DNA from: Bilamarchaeum sp040758595
GTDB lineage: Archaea; Micrarchaeota; Micrarchaeia; Anstonellales; Bilamarchaeaceae
Direction: 5' to 3'
Length of the DNA: 12,792 nucleotides
Assembly (NCBI GenBank): GCA_040758595.1
Contig: JBFLVJ010000021.1
Coordinates: 1 to 12,792, forward strand
The notes under the pieces: model-generated
Databases searched by the model: none
Told to the model about the DNA's origin: nothing
What the model saw: the letters and a program-made list of their open reading frames with translations, nothing else
Translations under genes and position numbers: made by a program
Shown: positions 1 through 6,254 of the stretch, one piece after another
Numbering within the stretch: the stretch's first letter is position 1
How the letters are laid out: every line of letters begins with the position of its first letter

Positions 1-591
1 GGCGGTTTCGGATTTCGCTTCGGGGGTTTCTGGTTCTGCCGGGGGTTCCGGTTGCGCCTCTTCCGGCTCTTCGAGAGGTGCCAGCCCCTCTTCTATCTCC
101 GCTGCCGCTTCGGGCTCTTCTGCCTCGACGGCCGGTTCAGGTATTGTCTCAGGGACCTCCCCGGGTTCCGGGGCCTTCGGCTCTTCCAGCTCGCGGGTCT
201 CCGGTTTTTTCTGCTCCGGGGCTCTCTCCGGAGGCTTCGCCTTCTTCTCAGGCAAGGGTTCCGGAGCGGGAACCTTGACCGGGGGTTTTTCAGTGGTTCT
301 TTTGGTTTCGGGTTTAGCGGTCTTGGGTTCAGGAGCAGGCACGGTTTTCTTCAGCGCTGGAGCCGCGCTTTTCGGTTTCGATGTCTCGGGCTCTGGTTTC
401 GGAGCCGCCGCTTTGGGTTTCGGCGCAGCCTTCGGTTTTTCCCGAAGCGCCTCTTTCTTCTCAGGAGCAGGCTTCTCTCTCTTCGGCTCGGGTTTCCTCT
501 CCGGCTCCGGCGGGAGCTCTTCCTTGGCCTCCTCCTTCTTGGTCAGGCCGTCTATGAAGCCGCCTATCTTCTTCTTGAGAAAATCAAACAT
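1..591 (-). CDS. ftsY: FtsY, SRP receptor, N-terminal part (cut by window edge)
   Basis: FtsY is the membrane-associated GTPase that docks the signal recognition particle and its ribosome at the translocon. Only the first 197 codons lie here; the NG GTPase domain must lie beyond the left edge. The call rests on the N-terminus (MFDFLKKKIGGFIDGLTKK, a typical archaeal FtsY amphipathic start) and on position directly downstream of prefoldin alpha in the conserved archaeal operon. After about residue 20 the chain is a low-complexity Lys/Pro/Ala/Glu stretch: basic and Pro-rich to about residue 130, then strongly acidic to the edge. This corresponds to the charged A-domain of bacterial FtsY, but at more than 170 residues it looks long for an archaeal protein. 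The ATG at 591 is chosen because AGGAG lies 7 nt upstream. A 74-nt gap with a T-rich stretch separates it from pfdA, so it may have some independent expression. The identity is not proven without the GTPase domain. Confidence 0.75.
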   Translation of the reverse strand, partial: MFDFLKKKIGGFIDGLTKKEEAKEELPPEPERKPEPKREKPAPEKKEALREKPKAAPKPKAAAPKPEPETSKPKSAAPALKKTVPAPEPKTAKPETKRTTEKPPVKVPAPEPLPEKKAKPPERAPEQKKPETRELEEPKAPEPGEVPETIPEPAVEAEEPEAAAEIEEGLAPLEEPEEAQPEPPAEPETPEAKSETA

Positions 592-665
592 GGTCTTCTC
601 CTGAGCATGCGCCTGGTTTCAAGCCCACAAACCCCGGTATGTGGACAAAGATGAAAATGAAAAAA

Positions 666-1115
666 TCAGATGTAATCGTCGCGGATGTTCTCTTCGACCT
701 TGCTGCTCAGCCTGGATTCGAGCTGCATCTGCTGGAGCTGGCCCGAGACCTCCCTGAGCTTGGTCGCTATGCGGTTGAACTCGTCGTTCAGCTTCTCGAC
801 CGCCTTCTTGGTGGCATCTATCCTTCTCTTGAACTCATCTTCCGCTTCATCCTTGCCCATCTCCACCAGGTACTGCGCTCCGATCGGAACCAGCACGTTG
901 GTCTCCGCCAGGGCGCCCTTCACCATGGCGCCGCCCCCGATGGGTATCAGCACGCGGTCGGCCTTCATGTTCTCGACCGTCCGCAGCGCGTTGCCGAGGT
1001 CTATGGTGGTCAGGCTGACCCTCTCGGTCTCGCGCTTTATCATCGCAATCTGCTCCCTGTAGATGGCGAGCTCATAGCTCAATTGGGCCTGGGTCGCCTC
1101 TTCATCATCGGCCAT
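666..1115 (-). CDS. pfdA: Prefoldin subunit alpha
   Basis: This is the alpha subunit of prefoldin, the hexameric jellyfish-shaped chaperone (two alpha, four beta) that captures unfolded nascent chains in the cytosol and passes them to the thermosome. The 149-residue product has the family architecture: an N-terminal coiled coil (about residues 5-45), a central beta-hairpin region (about 50-90, with VLIPIGGGAMVKG and NVLVPIGAQYLVE), and a C-terminal coiled coil (about 92-140). It sits between rplX and ftsY, its usual archaeal place. Two starts are possible: ATG at 1115, used here, or GTG at 1124, whose codon overlaps the rplX stop as GTGA and adds three residues. Neither has a clear ribosome binding site, so translational coupling to rplX is likely. 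After the stop the coding strand is T-rich, which may act as a weak terminator before ftsY. Confidence 0.92.
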   Translation of the reverse strand: MADDEEATQAQLSYELAIYREQIAMIKRETERVSLTTIDLGNALRTVENMKADRVLIPIGGGAMVKGALAETNVLVPIGAQYLVEMGKDEAEDEFKRRIDATKKAVEKLNDEFNRIATKLREVSGQLQQMQLESRLSSKVEENIRDDYI

Positions 1116-1120
1116 GCGTA

Positions 1121-1300
1121 TCACTTGACCTTCTCGACTTTCTCTATTATAACCTTATTCCTCTTGACGCCGTTGTTGGAACCGAAAAGTGCATAGGCCT
1201 TGTGCTTGGCCGCGCTCTCGCTCTCGGCCTCGATCTCCTTGGAGAAAGTCCTCTCCCCGATCCCGAGCGTTATCTTTCCGCTTACGTTGAACAGTGCCAT
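1121..1300 (-). CDS. rplX: 50S ribosomal protein LX (L18Ae/L20a)
   Basis: This is a small archaeal large-subunit ribosomal protein, LX, homologous to one half of eukaryotic L18a. The product has 59 residues, typical of the family. It begins MALFNVSGKITLGIGERTFSKE and has the expected beta-rich N-terminal half, a helix (ESESAAKHKAYALFG) and a final strand with basic residues (NKVIIEKVEKVK). The start is fixed by a strong GAGGTG ribosome binding site at 1307-1312 on the minus strand, 6 nt before the ATG. A longer frame opening at 1309 would start inside that site and is rejected. It lies between aIF6 and pfdA, the conserved archaeal order. Confidence 0.93.
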   Translation of the reverse strand: MALFNVSGKITLGIGERTFSKEIEAESESAAKHKAYALFGSNNGVKRNKVIIEKVEKVK

Positions 1301-1306
1301 TGTTTC

Positions 1307-1312
1307 CACCTC
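1307..1312 (-). promoter_or_regulatory. Ribosome binding site for rplX
   Basis: GAGGTG on the minus strand, 6 nt from the ATG at 1300, complementary to the archaeal 16S rRNA 3' end. It decides the rplX start against the upstream in-frame GTG at 1309. Confidence 0.8.
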
Positions 1313-1316
1313 ATGA

Positions 1317-1976
1317 TCATCTGATGAGACCGAGGGCCTCTTCGAGCCTTCCTAGCTCGAACGCCGTGGTGCTCTCTCCTGCGACATATCCTTTGCTGTT
1401 GGCCACCGCGCCGAAAGCCACGAAACCGGTCCCGGTGTTCACGGTGCCTTTGTTGCCATCCACCTTCAGCGCGTCCTTGATAGCCGCCAGGTCCTCCTCG
1501 CTCGCCTTGTAGTGGGCGAGGAATCCGTTGTTGGTGGCGATGCATGCGCTTCCCACGGTGGAGAATCCCGCTATCTTCAAAGGGACCATCTCCACCCCCA
1601 GGGCATCCCCCACGGCCTTGACCTCTGCCGGGTCCATATAGGGGTTGGCTATCCCGCCCTTGTCGTTCACCGCAAGGTTGTTGCCGTTGGCGTTGTGCTT
1701 GTCGCGGCAGATGTGGACGTTCAGCCCGGCCTTCTTAAGGAGAGCCGCTTCCTCATCGCGCGCCACGTTGGGCAGCACCACCCCGTTGGAATTCATCGCC
1801 GTGTACATCCCCAACAGGTTGCAGTCCCCGACGTTCGTTTTTATCGTCGTCGTCTGGAGCCTTTCCCTCAGCATATCCTCGACTTTCTGCATGCTGTCAA
1901 TAGGCAGCAGGGTGACCTCGTCATTGGTCTTTATGAACATCCCCAGCCAGGGGTTGCCGAAATACGCGGTCCTCAT
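1317..1976 (-). CDS. eif6: Translation initiation factor aIF6
   Basis: aIF6 binds the 50S subunit on the face that meets the 30S subunit and prevents premature joining. It is homologous to eukaryotic eIF6, which also acts in large-subunit maturation. The 219-residue length matches the family. Expected conserved stretches are visible: the start MRTAYFGNPWLGMFIKTND, VGDCNLLGMYTAMNSNGVVLP (residues about 49-69), LNVHICRDKHNANGNNLAVND, and the repeated beta-alpha propeller-like units (GSACIATNNGFLAH, GNKGTVNTGTGFVAFGA). The ATG at 1976 overlaps the rpl31e stop in an ATGA junction, so translation is probably coupled. Placement between L31e and LX is the standard archaeal arrangement. Confidence 0.95.
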   Translation of the reverse strand: MRTAYFGNPWLGMFIKTNDEVTLLPIDSMQKVEDMLRERLQTTTIKTNVGDCNLLGMYTAMNSNGVVLPNVARDEEAALLKKAGLNVHICRDKHNANGNNLAVNDKGGIANPYMDPAEVKAVGDALGVEMVPLKIAGFSTVGSACIATNNGFLAHYKASEEDLAAIKDALKVDGNKGTVNTGTGFVAFGAVANSKGYVAGESTTAFELGRLEEALGLIR

Positions 1977-2359
1977 CTCTTCTCTTCCTTGGCAGGCTCG
2001 GCCTTCTTGGCCGCAGCGGCCTCCGTCTTCTGGGCCGCCTTGTCATCCTTCTTCGGGGCGGCATTCTCCTCTTTAGGAGCCGCCTTCTTCTCTTCGACCT
2101 TCTCGTCGGCGAGATAGACGGTGATGGACCCCTCGTCCTTGATTATCCTGACCTTGACCTTCCTCGGAGGCCTCTGGATGCTGTTCTCCCAGAGATGCTT
2201 GTTGAGCCCCTCGCTCACAAGGACCTTCTCCCCGTCGGCTTTCATGTGCCTGGAGGCGAAGGCCTTGAGCATCTTGACCGCCCTCGGCACGCGCTTGTTC
2301 CGCACAGTCTCATATGCCTCGCCAAGAGGCACCGTGTAAATCCTTTCAAGTTTCGCCAT
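1973..2359 (-). CDS. rpl31e: 50S ribosomal protein L31e with long C-terminal tail
   Basis: This is a large-subunit ribosomal protein of the archaeal/eukaryotic L31e family, located near the peptide exit tunnel. Residues 1-88 carry the family core: LERIYTVPLGEAYETVRNKR, RAVKMLKAFASRHMKAD, VLVSEGLNKHLWENSIQ, RPPRKVKVRIIKDEGSI. Residues about 89-128 form an extra Lys/Ala/Glu/Pro-rich tail with no counterpart in the usual L31e of roughly 80-95 residues. The ATG at 2359 is chosen because homologues begin just before the LERIYTVPL motif. An upstream GTG at 2368 overlaps the rpl39e stop (GTGA) and would add three residues. The stop overlaps the aIF6 start by 4 nt. The tail resembles the charged FtsY linker in composition. 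Confidence 0.95.
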   Translation of the reverse strand: MAKLERIYTVPLGEAYETVRNKRVPRAVKMLKAFASRHMKADGEKVLVSEGLNKHLWENSIQRPPRKVKVRIIKDEGSITVYLADEKVEEKKAAPKEENAAPKKDDKAAQKTEAAAAKKAEPAKEEKR

Positions 2360-2364
2360 GAGAA

Positions 2365-2529
2365 TCACTCTTCGTCGGAGATCCTGAGCTTCTCAGTCCT
2401 CCAGTCCCTCCTCTGCCTGTTGTAGCTGACCTTCCTTTTGGTCCTTATGATGACGAAAGCGGGGATCCGCCTTATCTTCTTGGCCGCCTTTGCGAGCCTT
2501 TTCTTCTTCGTGAGTCCTTTAGCACCCAT
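2365..2529 (-). CDS. rpl39e: 50S ribosomal protein L39e
   Basis: This is a 54-residue, highly basic ribosomal protein that lines the peptide exit tunnel in archaea and eukaryotes. Translation of this strand gives MGAKGLTKKKRLAKAAKK, then IRRIPAFVIIRTKRKV and SYNRQRRDWRTEKLRI, ending SDEE. The RxPxFVxxRTxRxVxYNxxRRxWRxxKL pattern is the L39e signature. The gene lies 12 nt after the PDCD5-family gene, with a GAGGGT ribosome binding site-like stretch before the ATG. Its stop overlaps the alternative GTG of rpl31e. It is easily missed because of its length, but the family match and the operon order make it secure. Confidence 0.95.
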   Translation of the reverse strand: MGAKGLTKKKRLAKAAKKIRRIPAFVIIRTKRKVSYNRQRRDWRTEKLRISDEE

Positions 2530-2541
2530 ATCAAACCCTCT

Positions 2542-2829
2542 TCATTTCTTGTGGAACGTTATCGTCGTCCTTTTCTCGGTCTGCTCCTTTATGGCGCGCA
2601 GAAGCGCGACGATCTCATCTTCGCTCAGTTTCCTTCCGGCCCTCTTGAACAGCATCAGCGCGTTCTTGGCCGCCGTCAGGAAGAGCTCGTTGTTGGCGAC
2701 CGCGACGTTCATAAGCCTCTCATAGGCCGGATCGTCAAGAGCCATCCTCAGAGTCGTCTTGAGCTGCTCTTGGGCCTTCTTGGCTTCGAGCCTCTCTTTC
2801 CTGAGCTTCTCGCCCTCCTTGTCTTCCAT
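2542..2829 (-). CDS. PDCD5/TFAR19-family DNA-binding protein
   Basis: A 95-residue helical protein of the PDCD5 family. Archaeal members are small, charged, three-helix-bundle proteins that bind nucleic acid in vitro; the cellular role in archaea is unresolved. Visible features are a charged N-terminal helix (residues 2-28), the core (DDPAYERLMNVAVANNELF, then a helix to about residue 65), the LSEDEIVALLRAIKEQ helix, and the C-terminal signature TTITFHKK, close to the family's ITFHRK ending. The length is at the short end for the family (about 100-115 residues), the N-terminal arm being brief. It sits 1 nt after the S19e stop and just before rpl39e, its usual archaeal context. Confidence 0.93.
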   Translation of the reverse strand: MEDKEGEKLRKERLEAKKAQEQLKTTLRMALDDPAYERLMNVAVANNELFLTAAKNALMLFKRAGRKLSEDEIVALLRAIKEQTEKRTTITFHKK

Positions 2830-2830
2830 C

Positions 2831-3238
2831 TCACACGCACTCTTTTGCGATGCCGTCGAGGAACTTCCTCCCCTTGGCCGTGAGCACCCTGCCGGTCTTC
2901 GCTTTCTCCAGGAGGCCTGCGTTCTCCATCTCCTGCATGGCCTTCCTTATAGTGGAGCCTCCTGCAGGGGCGTGCCTCTCGGGGCGGACGCCGCGCTTCT
3001 TCCTCCCGCCGTAGTGCCTTCTGAGCCTGTTGGTGCCCGCGGTGTTGTTGACATACACCTGCCTCAAGATGGAGGCGCACCTCATGTACCAGAAGTTGTC
3101 GTCCTGGGGCGGCCTGGAGGCGTGGGCCCCGGTCTTGACGAGGCCGACGAAATCCGGCTTCTTTATCTTCATCTCCTTCAGCTTCTTGGCTGCCGTCTCT
3201 ATGAGCTTGTTCGGCTCTACATCAAATGCTGTGACCAT
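2831..3238 (-). CDS. rps19e: 30S ribosomal protein S19e
   Basis: This is a small-subunit ribosomal protein of the archaeal/eukaryotic S19e family, involved in 30S/40S assembly. The 135-residue product shows MVTAFDVEPNKLIETAAKKLKE, DFVGLVKTGAHASRPPQDD, NFWYMRCASILRQVY, NRLRRHYGGRKKRGVRPERH and GSTIRKAMQEMENAGLL, all typical family stretches. It is somewhat shorter than the usual 145-150 residues. The frame extends upstream to an ATG at 3319, but 3238 is chosen for two reasons. A GAGGTG ribosome binding site at 3244-3249 sits 5 nt before it, and the TATA box at 3325-3332 predicts transcription starting near 3303, downstream of the longer start. It is the first gene of the translation operon that runs to ftsY. 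Confidence 0.94.
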   Translation of the reverse strand: MVTAFDVEPNKLIETAAKKLKEMKIKKPDFVGLVKTGAHASRPPQDDNFWYMRCASILRQVYVNNTAGTNRLRRHYGGRKKRGVRPERHAPAGGSTIRKAMQEMENAGLLEKAKTGRVLTAKGRKFLDGIAKECV

Positions 3239-3243
3239 ATACG

Positions 3244-3249
3244 CACCTC
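3244..3249 (-). promoter_or_regulatory. Ribosome binding site for rps19e
   Basis: GAGGTG on the minus strand, 5 nt before the ATG at 3238. It supports the internal start over the in-frame ATG at 3319. Confidence 0.75.
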
Positions 3250-3324
3250 GTATGGCATCGACTGCAACTCTTGCCACGACGTAAAATTGGATACGTTTTG
3301 CAGGTGTAATGTTGTCCATAACCC

Positions 3325-3332
3325 TATTAAAA
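3325..3332 (-). promoter_or_regulatory. TATA box of the rps19e-ftsY operon
   Basis: The minus strand reads TTTTAATA, with a purine-rich stretch before it that could be the TFB site. Transcription would begin about 25 nt downstream near 3303, leaving a leader of about 65 nt before rps19e. This is inferred from motif and position only. Confidence 0.5.
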
Positions 3333-3377
3333 GGTATCTCTCGGGGCCGATTCAGGCCATCCGGACGCGGAGAAGGC

Positions 3378-3386
3378 GTATTTTAA
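3378..3386 (+). promoter_or_regulatory. TATA box of flpA
   Basis: GTATTTTAA centred about 26 nt upstream of the flpA ATG. This is the spacing expected if the transcript starts at or next to the start codon (leaderless). It lies about 50 bp from the divergent TATA box of the ribosomal operon. Confidence 0.55.
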
Positions 3387-3408
3387 CTGTTGATGCGGAA
3401 AAGGGTTT

Positions 3409-4059
3409 ATGAAATACCCGGGAGTCCAGGAATTGGGCGGCTCTTTCGCCACGGTGAGCGCGGATCCAGGCCGCCAGGTCTACAAGGAGAAGATAATCAG
3501 GAAGGACGGGAGGGAATACCGCGTCTGGGACGCCTTCCGCAGCAAGCTCTGCGGCGCTATGAAGAAAGGGCTCAAGACATTCCCGTTCAGCCCAGGTTCG
3601 AAAGTCCTCTACCTAGGAGCATCCACGGGCACCACCATCTCGCACCTCTCCGACATCCTCGGCCCGGATGGGGAGATATTCGCGGTCGAGATAGCGCCCC
3701 AGTGCATGAAGCCCCTGATCGCCCTCTCAGAGCGGAGGGATAATATCATCCCCATACATGGGGACGCGAGGAAGCCCGAGGGATACGAGGAGGTGGGGGA
3801 GGTGGATTCCATCTACCAGGATGTCGCCCAGCCCGACCAGGACGACATACTCATCAAGAACGCTAAGATGTTCCTCAAGAAAGGCGGAATCGCCATGATA
3901 TGCATAAAGAGCCAGTCCATCGACGTGACCAAGCGCCCGGATGAGGTGTTCGAAATGGTGGTCAAGAAGCTCGAGACCGCATTCGAAGTGGTCGAGAAGA
4001 TGAAGCTGGAACCCTACGACAAGGACCACCTGTTCGTCGTCCTGAGATACCCCGGCTGA
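3409..4059 (+). CDS. flpA: Fibrillarin, box C/D RNP 2'-O-methyltransferase
   Basis: Fibrillarin is the SAM-dependent catalytic subunit of archaeal C/D guide RNPs that 2'-O-methylate rRNA and tRNA. At 216 residues it is a normal archaeal length, without the eukaryotic GAR domain. The Rossmann methyltransferase core is clear: motif I VLYLGASTGTTISHLSDI (66-83), acidic SAM-ribose region FAVEIAP (91-97), HGDARKPEGY (117-126), DSIYQDVAQPDQ (133-144), the strand GGIAMICIKSQSID (159-172), and the C-terminal LEPYDKDHLFVVLRY (200-214). The catalytic Lys, Asp and His positions of the family appear present in these motifs. The partner gene nop5, often adjacent in archaea, is not in the window. The ATG at 3409 matches the TATA spacing for a leaderless transcript. 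Confidence 0.96.
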   Translation: MKYPGVQELGGSFATVSADPGRQVYKEKIIRKDGREYRVWDAFRSKLCGAMKKGLKTFPFSPGSKVLYLGASTGTTISHLSDILGPDGEIFAVEIAPQCMKPLIALSERRDNIIPIHGDARKPEGYEEVGEVDSIYQDVAQPDQDDILIKNAKMFLKKGGIAMICIKSQSIDVTKRPDEVFEMVVKKLETAFEVVEKMKLEPYDKDHLFVVLRYPG

Positions 4060-4068
4060 TTCGATAGC

Positions 4069-4078
4069 CTAATAAACC
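4069..4078 (+). promoter_or_regulatory. TATA-like box of the histidine kinase gene
   Basis: CCTAATAAAC lies in the 38-nt gap after flpA, centred about 25 nt before the GTG at 4098. This supports that unusual start codon and a leaderless transcript for the two-component pair. Confidence 0.45.
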
Positions 4079-4097
4079 ACAGGCGTGATTCGGTCTT

Positions 4098-5633
4098 GTG
4101 GCCGGCAGGAAGACGGAAAGATCGCGCCGCCCCAGAAAGAAGGCGGCTTCTATCAGGACAAGCAGTGAACGCCTCCCCCATCTCCGGAACGGCCTCGCCA
4201 GGAAATACCTGGATATCGCCGGCGTCATCATGGTCGCCCTGGACCGAAAGGGCCGGGTGACAATGATAAACAAGAGGGGCTGCGAGCTCCTGGGATATCG
4301 CGAGAAAGGGATTATCGGAAAGAACTGGTTCAAGACGTTCATCCCGGCTCCGGAGCGCAGGAGGGTCAATGAGGTATTCCGTCATATCATGGCCGGAAGG
4401 ATGGAGATGGCCACGCGGTTCGATAACCAGGTCAAGACAAAGAGCGGCGGAATCCGGCTGATATCCTGGCGCAATTCAGTCATCTTGGGTCCGGACGGCA
4501 AGATTCGATCCACGCTCAGCAGCGGGGAGGATGTCACGGATTTACGGAAAGCGGAAGTTTCCCTCCGTGAGAGCGAGCATCGGTTTCGGCAGATGTTCGA
4601 AACCAGCCCGGTCGGCATCCTCCTCTCGGCCCCGGACTACCGGTTCATGAGAGCGAATCCCGCCGCATGCAAGATGTTCGGGTACTCTGAGGAAGAGCTC
4701 AGGAAGATGACATTCAAGCAGCTCACCCACCCAGCATACCTCACCCAGGATATCGGCCAGATGGAGCTCCTCAAAGCCGGCCAAATCCCTTTGTACAGGA
4801 CAGAGAAACGCTATATCCGCAAGGATGGAAAGACCATCTGGGGATTGGTGAACGTCTCGATCATCCGTGACGAGGAGGGAAGGCTCGCTTCCTTCCTGGT
4901 CATGGTCCATGACATCAGCCGGCGCAAGCATGCCGAGGAGCAGATGCGGCTCCAGAAAGAGAAACTTGAGGAGCTCTCCCAGTTGAGGGAACGCTTCATG
5001 GCCGATATCGCGCACGAACTGAAGACGCCCCTTAGCGTCATCATGCTCAACCTGGAGATGATGAAGAGGCTCCAGAACAAGCCGCTCTGCGACATCTCTC
5101 CTATGCGCGGGCTCCTTTGGAGGAACGCCAAACGCATCAGCACGTCTGTCGACCAGATAATGCAGCTGACCTCCATCGGCTCGGTCAAGGTCCGCAAAAG
5201 GAGGACCGGGGTCCGGGATCTGATGTGCGGTGTGAAAGACGATTATGCGCAACTGGCCGAATCGAAAGGCCTCAGGCTTTCGTTCAAAGGGCCGAAGATA
5301 TCCATCTATTCCGATCCGCGCCTCCTTTCCAGCGCGGTGAGCAACCTTGTCAGCAACGCCATAAAGTTCACGTCCAACGGCTCAGTGGATGTCAGCTGGC
5401 GGGCCGATGGCCGATTTATCCGCATCGAAGTGTCAGATACCGGCATCGGGATTAGGAGTGATAATCGGGGCAGGGTGTTCGAGATGTTCTTCAAGGAGGA
5501 CCACGACGCTCCCGGTTCGGGCGTGGGCCTTTCGCTCTCAGCGGAATTCGTAAAGAAGCTCGGCGGGACCCTGAGCTTCACATCAAAGCCCGGCAAAGGT
5601 AGCGTGTTCACGATAACCATACCGAAAATGTGA
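4098..5633 (+). CDS. Soluble PAS-PAS sensor histidine kinase
   Basis: A 511-residue sensor kinase that would autophosphorylate on His and pass phosphate to the adjacent receiver. There is no signal peptide or membrane segment, so it senses in the cytosol. Domains: a basic N-terminus (1-30); PAS 1 (about 35-150, YLDIAGVIMVALDRKG...GCELLGYREKGIIG); PAS 2 with PAC (about 158-278, FETSPVGILLSAPDYRF...FGYSEEEL...VMVHDISRRK); a short coiled coil; HisKA (about 285-360) with FMADIAHELKTPL, phospho-His 306; and HATPase_c (about 385-511) with N-box Asn416/Asn420, G1 DTGIGI (447-452), F-box FEMFF and G2 GSGVGLSL (473-480). All catalytic boxes are intact. Start: GTG at 4098, supported by TATA spacing; no ATG lies before residue 45 of this frame. 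The ligand is unknown. Such kinases in a compact archaeal genome may be acquired from bacteria or larger archaea (inference). Confidence 0.92.
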   Translation: MAGRKTERSRRPRKKAASIRTSSERLPHLRNGLARKYLDIAGVIMVALDRKGRVTMINKRGCELLGYREKGIIGKNWFKTFIPAPERRRVNEVFRHIMAGRMEMATRFDNQVKTKSGGIRLISWRNSVILGPDGKIRSTLSSGEDVTDLRKAEVSLRESEHRFRQMFETSPVGILLSAPDYRFMRANPAACKMFGYSEEELRKMTFKQLTHPAYLTQDIGQMELLKAGQIPLYRTEKRYIRKDGKTIWGLVNVSIIRDEEGRLASFLVMVHDISRRKHAEEQMRLQKEKLEELSQLRERFMADIAHELKTPLSVIMLNLEMMKRLQNKPLCDISPMRGLLWRNAKRISTSVDQIMQLTSIGSVKVRKRRTGVRDLMCGVKDDYAQLAESKGLRLSFKGPKISIYSDPRLLSSAVSNLVSNAIKFTSNGSVDVSWRADGRFIRIEVSDTGIGIRSDNRGRVFEMFFKEDHDAPGSGVGLSLSAEFVKKLGGTLSFTSKPGKGSVFTITIPKM

Positions 5634-5637
5634 TGGC

Positions 5638-5997
5638 ATGAAAAAGATACTGATAATCGAGGATGAACCTGACGTGGCCAAGACGATCAAGCTCTATCTC
5701 GAGGGTGAAGGGTACCTGGCGGATATCTCGCTGAAGCCGGATGATGCTGTGAAGAAGCTGCAGAAGTACGACCTGCTCCTTCTTGACCTCATCATGCCCA
5801 AGGTCTCTGGCCGCGGGGTGCTCAAGCAGATGAAGGAGAAAGGCATCAAGGTGCCGGTCGTGGTCCTCAGCGCGGTCACGATGCCCAAGACGGTCGCATC
5901 AGAGCTGGCAAGAGACTATCCAGACCTCGTCTTCGTCCCCAAGACGCAGATGTACGCCGAGCTGCTGTCGGCGATTAAGAAGGCGCTCAAGAAATAA
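5638..5997 (+). CDS. Single-domain response regulator (CheY-like receiver)
   Basis: A 119-residue receiver domain with no output domain, beginning 4 nt after the histidine kinase stop and very probably its phosphorylation partner. The active-site set is complete: acidic pocket Glu8/Asp9 (ILIIEDEPD), phospho-acceptor Asp50 (YDLLLLDLIMPKVSG), switch Ser78 (VVVLSAV) and invariant Lys102 (VFVPKTQMY). With no DNA-binding or enzymatic domain, it must act through protein contacts or as part of a relay. Its targets are not evident from the neighbourhood. The gene is convergent with the small membrane-protein gene, 9 nt away. Confidence 0.95.
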   Translation: MKKILIIEDEPDVAKTIKLYLEGEGYLADISLKPDDAVKKLQKYDLLLLDLIMPKVSGRGVLKQMKEKGIKVPVVVLSAVTMPKTVASELARDYPDLVFVPKTQMYAELLSAIKKALKK

Positions 5998-6006
5998 ACG
6001 GCCAAC

Positions 6007-6252
6007 CTATCTTTCCATCATCTTCGGCATCGCCATTATCCATGTCTTGTATATCCAGAGATGACCAGAGATGAGCGCCCACCAGGGACGTGAACGCAAT
6101 CGCGGATTTGACATGGATGTCTGTCCAGGCCCCCTGCCGATGCCGGTCAATCCGGCAAGGTCCAGCAGCATCACGAATCCCGATACCATAGCGGCCAAGA
6201 ACGCCAGGAACAGCAGCGAATTCACCTGCAAAGTCCATTTGACGCGGTCCAT
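6007..6252 (-). pseudogene. Small membrane protein (DUF4405-like) with two compensating frameshift lesions
   Basis: The open frame gives 81 residues: MDRVKWTLQVNSLLFLAFLA... with one clear membrane helix (about residues 10-32), an odd hydrophilic middle (about 45-62) and an end IYKTWIMAMPKMMER. The +1-shifted frame across the middle instead reads WTDIHVKSAIAFTSLVGAHLW, a second membrane helix flanked by His residues, which is what two-helix DUF4405-type proteins have at this point. Two sequence features explain the shift: a run of five C at 6130-6134 (one base short) and a perfect 10-bp tandem duplication at 6055-6074. Adding one base to the run and removing one duplicate copy would restore a continuous two-helix protein. 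As written, the frame is broken and then restored, replacing about 20 residues. It lies 2 nt after the PPC gene. The family call is tentative. It may be a recent pseudogene, an altered gene, or an assembly artefact. Confidence 0.55.
6055..6074. repeat. 10-bp perfect tandem duplication
   Basis: CCAGAGATGA occurs twice with no spacer inside the small membrane-protein gene. A 10-bp gain shifts the frame by one base, and it sits exactly where the shifted frame and the written frame must be joined to give a sensible protein end. Confidence 0.9.
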
Positions 6253-6254
6253 AA

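Noticed and set aside
52..654. Plus-strand open frame rich in Arg, Leu and Phe.
   Set aside because: It is the antisense of the low-complexity FtsY linker, which biases all frames open.
3239..3319. N-terminal extension of S19e to an ATG at 3319.
   Set aside because: A strong ribosome binding site supports 3238, the family starts there, and the TATA box predicts a transcript beginning downstream of 3319.
5987..6238. Separate 83-codon minus-strand gene overlapping the response regulator end.
   Set aside because: Only its middle is meaningful, as the shifted-frame continuation of the small membrane protein; its start and end look like noise and it overlaps a real gene.
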